A stretch of 64,000 bases of DNA. Origin: Euclidia mi (lineage: Eukaryota; Arthropoda; Insecta; Lepidoptera; Erebidae). The notes below the pieces were generated by a model. The model was not told where the DNA came from. It saw nothing but the letters and a program-made list of their open reading frames with translations, and searched no databases. Shown here in pieces: positions 56,470 to 64,000 of the stretch. Both the position numbers and the translations under genes were made by a program. The DNA lies in contig OX123200.2 of NCBI GenBank assembly GCA_944739405.2, positions 8,448,761 through 8,512,760 of the forward strand, in the 5' to 3' direction. Every line of letters starts with the position of its first letter. Position 1 is the first letter of the stretch.

Positions 56470-58080
56470 ATGGCATGGAAAGCTGACTGGTGGGATAATA
56501 AAACTAGAAGAATGGTTGAGGAAAAGAAAAAAGCATGGCTGGATATCCTAGCTACAGAGGCGACGAATAGAGCTAGTGGTGGTATGAATGAAGATAGTGT
56601 TAAAGAAATGAAGGACAAGTATAGATGTGTGAAAACTAGAGTCAAAGAATGTATAGAGAGGAAGAAGAATGAGAAAAAGGAGAAGTATGAGGAACAATTC
56701 GGCGCAAGTTTCCGAGAGAATATAAAACTCTTTTGGAAACTCGTGAAAGAAGCGCGAGGTAAAAATATGAGTACATCGATGAAAATGATTAGGAATGAAA
56801 GAGGTGAAGCCATGAATGAAGAAAGAAAGATACTAGAGCGCTGGAAGAATTATTTTGAGAGTTTATTTGAGAAAGATGTGTGTGAAATAGAGAAAGAAGA
56901 AACTATAGATATGTTTGTGAGCCCGACTGATGAAATTGGCATGGATGAAATTATGAAAGCGTTAAAAGGTATGAGGTCAGGAAAGTCTGCTGGATGTGAT
57001 AGAGTGACGAATGAGATGTTGAAAGCTGGCGACGGACTCATAGTTAACCTGCTGCATCGCCTTTTTAATCTATGCTGGAAACAGGGCCAAGTTCCAGATG
57101 ACTGGACGAAGGCAGTGCTTGTTCCAATTTATAAAGGCAAAGGTTCGCAGCAGGAATGTCAAAATTATCGCGGGATCAGCCTTCTTAGTGTTGTTGGAAA
57201 AATGTATGCCAGAATTTTGATTGACAGAGTAGTAAATGTGACTAATGACAAGATATGGGATGTGCAAGCGGGATTTCGGAAGGGAATGGGATGTACGGAT
57301 CAAGTCTTTTCCTTGCGCTGCGTCACCGAAAAATGTCTGGCAAAAAACCAGAAGGTGTATTGCGCGTTCATAGACTTGGAAAAGGCTTATGATAGGGTGA
57401 ATAGAAAGGAATTATGGAAGGTGTTATCCATGTATGGGGTAGACAACTTTATAATAAGGGCTCTGAAATCCCTGTATAGGGGTTCTAGAGCCTGTGTCCG
57501 AATCAATGGTGCCTATTCGGACTGGTTTGACATCTCCCAAGGTGTCAGACAAGGGTGTGCAGCCTCGCCCTGGTTGTTCAACGTATTCATGGATAGCTGC
57601 ATGAATGATATGAGAGAAACTGAATGCGGGATCGATATGGTAGGAGTGCGTGTTAAGTGCCTCTTATATGCCGATGATCAAGTCATTCTTGCATCATCGG
57701 CGAATGAGTTGCAAGACATGATGGACTGCATGAACAAGAGCTTTAAAGCGAAAGGTATGAAAGTTAATGCACGAAAGACGAAAGTGATGGTGTTTGAAAA
57801 AGATGAAAGTGTGACTGAGTGTAATATTACGATTGGAGGTGAAATTGTAGAGCAAGTAAAGGAATTTGTATATTTGGGTAGCGTATTTACAAGGGACGGA
57901 AGATGTGAGGGAGACATTGAAAGGAGAGTGACTGCGGGATATCGTGTAAATGGAGCACTGTGGGCGTTTATGAACGGTCAGACGGTGCCAAAAGAGGCAC
58001 GATTGGCGGTTCACAATGGAGTGCTTGTCCCCACGTTGATGTATGGAAGTGAGAGCTGGGTTTGGCAGAAAAAAGCATGA
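56470..58080 (+). pseudogene. RTE-type LINE: reverse transcriptase
   Basis: A 536-codon frame begins in the linker (WWDNKTRRMVEEKKKAWLDI, with a Lys/Glu-rich coiled segment at residues about 45-80). RT blocks follow: VLVPIYKGKGSQQECQNYRG (fingers), FIDLEKAYDRV (motif A, about residue 300), SQGVRQGCAASPWLFNVFMD (motif B) and LLYADDQVILAS (motif C, residues about 400-403). All catalytic Asp are kept. The protein breaks at WVWQKKA because of the A run; the next frame carries on directly. The start codon is internal to the original protein, since the 5' end is truncated. Confidence 0.9.
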
Positions 58081-58513
58081 AAGTAGAATTAACGCAGTTG
58101 AGATGCGATCACTGCGTAGTATGTGTGGGGTAAGACTGATTGATAGAATTCCGAATGCAACTATACGAAAGAGCAGTGGACTGAAAGAAGATGTGGTGAC
58201 AAGGATTGAGAAAGGAATGCTTAGGTGGTTTGGACACGTAGAGCGAATGAGTGAAGAAAGAATGACGAATCAGATATATAAGGCAAATGTGTGTGGGCAA
58301 GTCCGTCGCGGCAGACCTCGGCGGACATTCTTCGACCAAATTGGAGACATCCTAAGAAACGGAAAGGTCCGAAGTACCCGCAACCGGCGAGCATGTATGA
58401 AAAGAGTAATGAGTGTAGAGGAAGCGCGTGAGGTTTGTAAGGATAGGAGCAAGTGGCGTTCTGTTGTCTCTGCCTACCCCGACGGGAAAAAGGCGTGAGT
58501 ATATGTATGTATG
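56472..58513 (+). mobile_element. RTE-type LINE, 5'-truncated, young
   Basis: The insert is flanked by taccatacat at 56462-56471 and 58514-58523, a likely 10-bp target-site duplication. It carries almost the whole reverse transcriptase and C-terminal region and ends ctaccccgacgggaaaaagg-cgtgag followed by TGTA repeats. The endonuclease is missing. One A-run indel at 58069-58074 is the only clear lesion. A 150-bp relative is at 22343-22492, and SINE tails in the window match its 3' end. Confidence 0.85.
58075..58498 (+). pseudogene. RTE-type LINE: C-terminal region in shifted frame
   Basis: Continues from the A run as HESRINAVEMRSLRSMCGVR, then MLRWFGHVERMSEERMTNQI, RRGRPRRTFFDQIGDILRNG and a terminal SAYPDGKKA before TGA. 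The W-GH-RM-E and R-GRP-R blocks are typical of the C-terminal region of such LINEs. It is open throughout. Confidence 0.9.
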
Positions 58514-58549
58514 TACCATACATACGTATACTAACATAAACACAAAAAT

Positions 58550-59121
58550 AAAGTGATAAAATAAAGCTTACAATGACAAATAATGTTTGTTTAATGCATT
58601 TTTAAATATGTTCGCTGTTTTTGCTTGCCTAATTTTAACCGGCAGCTCATTCCACAAACGGACAGCTTGAACAGCAAAGGATTTATCGTAAAAGTTTGTG
58701 GTATGTGCTGGCATCTGCAGTCTCAAATCCACCGACGACCTCAAGGTCCTCAAATGTGTATCATGGAGGAACTTGAAACGTTCTTTGAGATACAAGGGGG
58801 TATTAGGATTAAACAACACATTATAAAGTAACATAAGAATATGAGTATTCCGGTGAAGCCGAATTGGGAGACACTTGAGTCTAGATCGAAATTCAGATAC
58901 GTGATCATATTTGCGTAAACCAAAAATGAATCTAATACAGAAATTTTGGAGACGCTCAAGTTTATCAAGTTGGTCCTCATTAAGATCAAGATAGCTGACA
59001 TCGCCATAATCGAGTATTGTGAGAAGCACGGATTGTGCAAGTGCAATCTTGGTGGTTGTGGGTAGAAAGTTGCGGAGCCTACGCAACGACCCAGCAGAAG
59101 CAAACAGTTTACGACTGCTGG
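58550..59121 (-). pseudogene. LINE copy 5: C-terminal fragment, LINE copy 3 family
   Basis: The minus frame 59086-58568 reads MRRLRNFLPTTTKIALAQSV to LNKHYLSL and matches the C terminus of LINE copy 3 throughout. Homology extends to about 59121 (SSRKLFASAGSL), where it joins Penelope sequence directly. It is open but severely 5'-truncated. Confidence 0.85.
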
Positions 59122-59122
59122 C

Positions 59123-59868
59123 TTATGTACCTTAGGCAGACCATATAGCCTAGGTGGTTGGTATGGCTTGGGACCATATAACTTGCTGTCCTCGTCTTCC
59201 GTGAACAGGTCCTGGTGGTCTTGTATCAGTGTTCGTATTCTGCGCGTTACTCTGGCGGTAGGGTTATATGAGACCGGTTTATACACCTTGTTATCACATA
59301 ACAACTCTCGTACCTCGTCCGTATAATCAGCCGTATTCATCACTACAGTGGCGTTTCCCTTGTCGGCCTTAAGCACTAAAATATCCTGGTTGTCCCGAAT
59401 CCTTTTCAGTGCTTGACGCTCTTCCATAGTGACATTGCTAGTGGGTATCTTCGACTTCCGTAATATCACCGCGACGTCCTGTCGTAGGGTATCGGCATCA
59501 CCGGGCGGTACTTTGTTACGGATAATCGTCTCCTCAACACTGCTGATTATATTTTCGTACGGTATTCGCTTAGGTGTTAATGCGAAGTTTAAACCTTTGG
59601 CCAAGATGTTAATCGCAGATTCATCTAAACTCGCGTTGGATAGATTAATTACGGAGTTACTGGTTTGTACCGATTCCGTAGATAACGTTTTATTCGCATA
59701 CCGTCGGTTTAATAACTTCGAGAACTTTCGCTCGTGAGTAGCACTACATATACTATGTATCAAGAACTTTCGCTCGTGAGTAGCACTACATATACTATGT
59801 ATCGAGAACTTATGTATGTAACCAATAAGGGAATGTCTGGACGTAGTGAGGGACAGACTGAGTGACAA
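59123..59868 (-). pseudogene. Penelope-like element, copy 2: N-terminal half, inverted
   Basis: The minus strand reads RYANKTLSTESVQTSNSVIN, LVLKADKGNATVVMNTADYT and SKLYGPKPYQPPRLYGLPKV-HK, the conserved N-terminal part of Penelope reverse transcriptases. It ends abruptly at 59123, joined to a LINE fragment. The C-terminal half lies head to head on the + strand from about 59846, and the middle of the RT is missing. This fits an inversion during target-primed synthesis or a later rearrangement. Confidence 0.8.
59721..59804. repeat. 42-bp tandem duplication
   Basis: The unit beginning agaactttcgctcgtgagta occurs at 59721-59762 and 59763-59804, with 8 bp of a third. In the minus Penelope frame it duplicates 14 residues in frame (SICSATHERKF repeats). 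Confidence 0.9.
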
Positions 59869-61047
59869 CGATATGCCTCACAACTATATTGATCTACTAA
59901 AACACTGCTTAGATGGCAACTACTTCCTCTTCCAAGGCCAATATTACCTCCAGATCGATGGTGTCGCAATGGCGAGTCCAGTAGCCCCAGTACTGGCTCA
60001 TATCTGGATGGAACACTTTGAAGAAAAGGTGCTTAGCAGCGGGCCCAAGACCATCAGGCTTTGGAAAACATACGTGGATGTCATCTTTAGTATCGTAAAA
60101 GGAGGTAAGCAGGAAGTAGATCAATATGTGCAACACCTTAACTCCATCATCCGAAAATGAGATTCACCTACGAAATGGAAACTGACAGATCGTTGTCATT
60201 CTTGGATGTCAAAGTGACTGTGAGACCAGGTGGGTCCTTAACACACTGCGTATACCGGAAGCCTACGCACACAGATAGATACCTGCACGCCATGTCGCAC
60301 CACCACCCTCGACACCTGCAATCCGTTGTGACGTCACTAAAAAACAGAGCACATGACCTCTGTGACCCTGAGTATTTGAAGCTAGAGCTAGACCATGTTC
60401 AGGAGGTACTTAGTAAGAACGGATACCAGGTACAAAGACGAATGACGCGGCCTATCAAGCGCGATAAACATCCGGCGGTAAATAGACAACCGACCTATAT
60501 GCCCTACATTAGAGGTGTTACGGATAAAATAGGAGACAAGTTAAAAAACTACTCCATTCCGACCGTATTTACACCAGGGGCCAAAGTATACAACATGGTG
60601 GGCACACCAAAGGATGTTCTACCGCTACAAACCCCAGGTGTCTATAAAATCAATTGCAGCTGCGGAAGCTCTTACATAAGGTAAACGAAGCGGACTATCG
60701 CTGAACGTATAAAGGAGCACATCGCAGCTGTAAAGAACCGTCAAACGTACAAATCGGCGATTGCGGAACATTTACTTCAATCGAGCACCAATCACTGGAT
60801 TGAATTTCATCGTCCCCAAGTCCTCTCCACGGAACACCACTTTTACCCAAGAGTTGTGCGTGAAGCGATTGAAATCAGAAAACATAAAAATTTCAATCGG
60901 GAAGAGGGCTTCAAATTGTCATCGGCGTGGAATCCTGTGATTCGGCTAACAACACCCCACTTTAATGCGCAGTCGGCGAATGTTCAATATACAGATACGG
61001 TTAGTGTGTTTTGCGCCGGTACTTCGAATATCAACGACCCAGGGTAG
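59846..61047 (+). pseudogene. Penelope-like element, copy 2: RT palm and GIY-YIG endonuclease
   Basis: Reads VRDRLSDNDMPHNYIDLLKH, then DGVAMASPVAPVLAHIWMEH and the catalytic motif as YVDVIFS, where the second Asp of YVDD is lost. After a 1-nt shift at 60157 come DRSLSFLDVKVTVRPGGSLT, TPGVYKINCSCGSSYIR, a stop at 60682-60684, then TKRTIAERIKEH and SAIAEHLL, ending at NINDPG near 61047. A 3' UTR with phrases such as gaccacgggacgtgcaaccg follows to about 61160. The stop is at the same codon as in copy 1. Confidence 0.85.
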
Positions 61048-61301
61048 AAATAGAATCTTCTACCTCGCACTCGGAGACATGACATCGCTTCACCAGTCAG
61101 CTTGCGACCACGGGACGTGCAACCGTCTCAAAACGTCAAGCAAAATAAGGTATGTAAATACCTAATTTGCATGTTCGCGTTAATTCCCGTCTATATATAT
61201 AGATTCTTAAACATGCAACGCGAGTGTTTAAAAGTTTCTAATACCATTTATGACACAAGCATGACACTGACATTAGATCGAAATTGCACCAAAGAGCTCA
61301 A

Positions 61302-61550
61302 AATTTACATAGAGGCGCATTTCATAAGGGCGCTTTGAAGACAAACTTTCTGCGACTCAAATTGCCGCTTGGCGGCGTGGCAGTCGCGCTGCGGCAGCTG
61401 TCTCTCTCTCCTCCAGTGTATCTTAACTACGAGAGCGAGAGAGACGGAGAACGACGCCAGCGCCGCAAACGGCGCCAACTACGAACTAAACTGGAGACAG
61501 TCTCCACTTGGAATCGGCACATGAAATCCTTAAGAACTGCGCTTCTGTGT
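61302..61550 (+). mobile_element. MITE family M3, copy 3 of 3
   Basis: Best-preserved copy: left end atttacatagaggcgcattt and right end gcgcttctgtg, with the same CpG-rich body as 16949 and 21803. Confidence 0.65.
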
Positions 61551-61990
61551 TCTATTCATTGAGTGCACTTTGAACAAACATAATAACAAGAATTGGCCCT
61601 CTGACGCGACATATGCCGTGGTGGGATAGAGAGTGACTTGTAACATTGAAATCGCTTCCTTCGCCGCTCGCCGCTTCTATACGTGACCGGGCCTTTACCG
61701 TTAACATTTAATTTTATGTAAGTATAGCAAGTCCGTAAGCCCAAAGAGAAAAGCCTTGAAATTATTGTTCTTGAAAGTGGATTATATTATTCAGAGCCAT
61801 CTCACCTGCACTGATAGTTGCCAGACTTGCTCATGCTCACGTGAGATTTACTTTTAAAGTTTAAAGTAAAAGTAAGTGATATCTTACCTCTTCTATGACT
61901 AAACTAGAGTTTGTTACAACCGATCTCTGAAATTGATTCACGGTATTCATGTTAATATGTAAATGCATTTTTGTGAACATAGATCTTAAA
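61551..61990. other. No gene or element recognised
   Basis: Unique-looking sequence between a MITE and a SINE fragment. Confidence 0.35.
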
Positions 61991-62064
61991 TGCATAGGGT
62001 TCCCACCAAGAACTTAGGGTCCCAAGCCAACCTCACCTGCAAGTGGTGCACCTGCCGATCAACG
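61991..62064 (+). mobile_element. SINE 5' fragment, 6964 family
   Basis: Reads tgcatagggttcccaccaag then aacttagggtcccaagccaa, the 5' part of the SINE at 6964-7193. It stops after about 74 bp. Confidence 0.65.
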
Positions 62065-62139
62065 ATAATTTTTGGACAACAAACAAACTCGGAATCCTGA
62101 TTATCCCCTTCATGAAGAAGATTTAAAAGATCCTCTACT

Positions 62140-62215
62140 TCAGCTTCTTGCGCCCAGTTGTTTCGGCAGTGAGATGTCTGTCAGTCAGTCAGTAACGGAA
62201 GAATGTTATAGTAAC
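62140..62215 (-). mobile_element. Helitron 5' end fragment
   Basis: Inverse of the Helitron family's 5' end: cagcttcttgcgcccagttg then ctgtcagtcagtcagtaacg. Truncated. Confidence 0.55.
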
Positions 62216-62368
62216 AATAATTAAATGATCTAGCACATATCTTAGATAGCATTATATGCTTATAATACTGCAAGGCAGCACCTACACGCCGTAGTGAACT
62301 GCGACCAAATTGTCACTTGAAGAAGAGACGCAATAGCAGCAACGCAGTCACTGAACACATAAATCTTA

Positions 62369-62574
62369 TCTTAATATATAAAATCCTTGCGTTACTGACT
62401 GACTGACAGACACGCTACAGCCGAAACTATTGGGCGCAGGAAGCTGAAATTTGGCATGTATGTTCCTTGAGGACCGTAGGGGTGCACTAAGAAGGGATTT
62501 CCCGAAATTCCCACGGGATCGGCCAAAACGGGTAAATTAAAAAAAATGCAGTCGTAGCTGCTGGCATCCTCTAG
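62369..62574 (+). mobile_element. Short non-autonomous Helitron, copy D
   Basis: Starts TCTTAATATATAAAATCC and ends gctggcatcctctag. Closest to the copy at 49759-49965, sharing its A-rich patch near the 3' end. Confidence 0.8.
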
Positions 62575-62763
62575 TACTAATATATAAAGCTGAAGAGTTT
62601 GTTTGTTTGGTTGAACGCGCTCAGGTCTGATTTGAAAAATGCTGTCAGTGTTAGATAGCACATTTATCGAGTAAGGCTATAAGCTATATAACATCACGCT
62701 ATGAGCGACGGGAGCAGAGCAGTAGCCCTAAATAACGCGTGTGTAACCGCGGGCATCCTCTAG
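62575..62763 (+). mobile_element. Second Helitron derivative, directly after copy D
   Basis: Begins near tactaatatataaagctgaa-gagtttgtttg and ends cgcgggcatcctctag. It shares only the 3' end phrase with copy D, so this is a different family that landed at, or was copied through with, copy D's CTAG end. Confidence 0.65.
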
Positions 62764-63095
62764 TAATAAATACAATTCTGAATAAAATATAACTGTCATA
62801 CTTAATTATTTCTATAAATCATAACAGTCTGAAATGCGTTTATTTTCCAAATAACAGGTGAAAACACATTTTCTCGAAACTGTATAAATTATTGTGCAAT
62901 ATAAATAATATATTATAATGGCTATACCGCTCTTGTTTATATTAATTTATAACATTTAAGTGAACGATGACCTCAAACAAATAAATAATGTCTGTTTTAT
63001 ATCGCAACATATATGATAATTGTCTTATGATTCAAATTTTGAATATAATTTGATATAGTTGATTGAATCAGGCGTTACTTGGCGGAACTCCATTG
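62764..63095. other. No gene or element recognised
   Basis: AT-rich, unique-looking sequence. Confidence 0.35.
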
Positions 63096-63391
63096 TAACC
63101 TAATGGAAGGCCGCCTCTGCACGAGGCATCCTCAGGAGCGATGGGCAACGACTGAGCACTTTCGTTGCCCATCACTCCTGAGGATGCCTCGTGCAGAGGC
63201 GAAACACGTGTCGAAGAATAGTCGGCGCATATATAGCGGGATACTGCAAGTCAGGTATCTTCCTGGAACCCGTACCAGACATATATATATCCCTTATCCT
63301 TTTAGAGGAGTTCGGTATTGTCAACCTTGCAAGAGTTGGGGTGGTCAATCCGAGGGTGCGTGGTGGGTTCCTCTTTCCTTCCATTAGGTTA
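63096..63391. mobile_element. MITE with 15-bp inverted ends and a 38-bp-stem hairpin
   Basis: Ends taacctaatggaagg (63096-63110) and its exact inverse (63377-63391). Next to the left end, 63113-63150 pairs with 63163-63200 at 37 of 38 positions around a 12-nt loop. A truncated copy is at 13974-14141. No coding function is evident. Confidence 0.75.
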
Positions 63392-64000
63392 TAATTTGAT
63401 ATTTTATATAATACCTATTTATACATAAAATATTTATAGTAATGATATGCTTTGTAAGCAAAAAACTGAGTAAAAGTAAGCGTGTATATAATGATGCACC
63501 TATCAGTACATACTTTATTTTATTTTCTGTGAAATAAATGATAACTTCTATTCCCAGTGTCAGGCTTAAGATATTTGTGTAAAATCATTGTAAAATAAAG
63601 AAAAAGAGTCGGATATTTGCATTAGTAAAATACAATCAAATTAAGCAGTAACTATACTAGTCATTCAACACGCAGTGATATAAAGTAGTAAAGTACATTA
63701 CTTTATATCACTGCATGTATTGTTGTATTCAAAGTAGATGAAAAATATACGTCACAAGTTAATCAGTCTATCTTTCGAATCACCGCGCAAGACGTCTTGC
63801 ACTAAGAACAAATATTGTGTTGCTGACGACTTTACAATCATAGTTCAAATAAGGTATTATCTCGTATGGGCACCTAACCCACAACACTCACCGCCTTAAA
63901 CTCATAGATAATTTATTTTTCTAGGCTTAAACTACTTCGCTATACGTGCAGTAAATCGAAGCCAAATTAGCCTAACTAGACTTGATATTTACAAACTAAC
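63392..64000. other. AT-rich sequence with one hairpin
   Basis: No gene recognised to the window edge. Contains the hairpin at 63672-63714. Confidence 0.35.
63672..63714. repeat. Perfect 16-bp-stem hairpin
   Basis: gcagtgatataaagta (63672-63687) pairs exactly with 63699-63714 around an 11-nt loop. Confidence 0.8.

Overview
The window looks like transposon-rich insect DNA, most likely from a moth or butterfly. It is AT-rich, has spliceosomal introns, and carries tRNA-derived and 5S-derived SINEs, short Helitrons with TC...CTAG ends, CR1/Jockey-type and RTE-type LINEs and Penelope-like elements in combinations typical of Lepidoptera. Only one piece of ordinary host gene is recognisable: the last coding exon of an RGK-family GTPase at 12643-12920 (+). 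Almost everything else is mobile DNA, live or decayed.

Region by region. 1-2.4 kb: a TA-flanked fold-back element, then a 1.6-kb inverted-repeat element containing a short Helitron. 2.8-5.7 kb: a decayed assembly with pieces of a Pif1/Helitron helicase in both orientations and a nearly frame-intact OTU cysteine protease reading frame with three stops. 6-12.5 kb: SINEs, a truncated LINE and MITEs. 12.6-17 kb: the RGK exon and its 3' flank, with few repeats. 17.6-21.6 kb: LINE copy 1 (+), split by a PIF/Harbinger-like MITE that carries a MADF-like domain start. 22-34 kb: SINE fragments, a 5S-rRNA-derived SINE, two further LINEs on the minus strand, hairpins and a G-rich tract.

35-49 kb is the most unusual part. 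A TTAA-flanked element (called X here) occurs three times: X1 at 35351-38747 (+), X2 at 40379-43822 (+) and X3 at 43827-48186 (-). X2 and X3 are tail to tail around one TTAA, inside a palindrome of nearly 10 kb (39381-49153) that also includes flanking DNA. Each X carries a decayed YqaJ-type exonuclease gene. X2 and X3 also carry a module reading the other way that looks like a heat-shock promoter: four perfect 5-bp HSE units, a TATA box, a leader and an 82-bp GT-AG intron. A 200-N assembly gap lies in the left arm.

49-53 kb: LINE copy 2 (-), of the same family as copy 1, holding a Helitron and a 79-bp TTAA MITE whose empty sites can be read from the interrupted coding frame. 53-61 kb: two Penelope-like copies with GIY-YIG endonuclease, one rearranged into head-to-head halves, and a young RTE-type LINE broken mainly by one run of A. 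61-64 kb: MITEs, three Helitron derivatives and a strong hairpin. The elements do not form a pathway. They form nested layers whose insertion order can partly be read, because each later insertion breaks an earlier reading frame.
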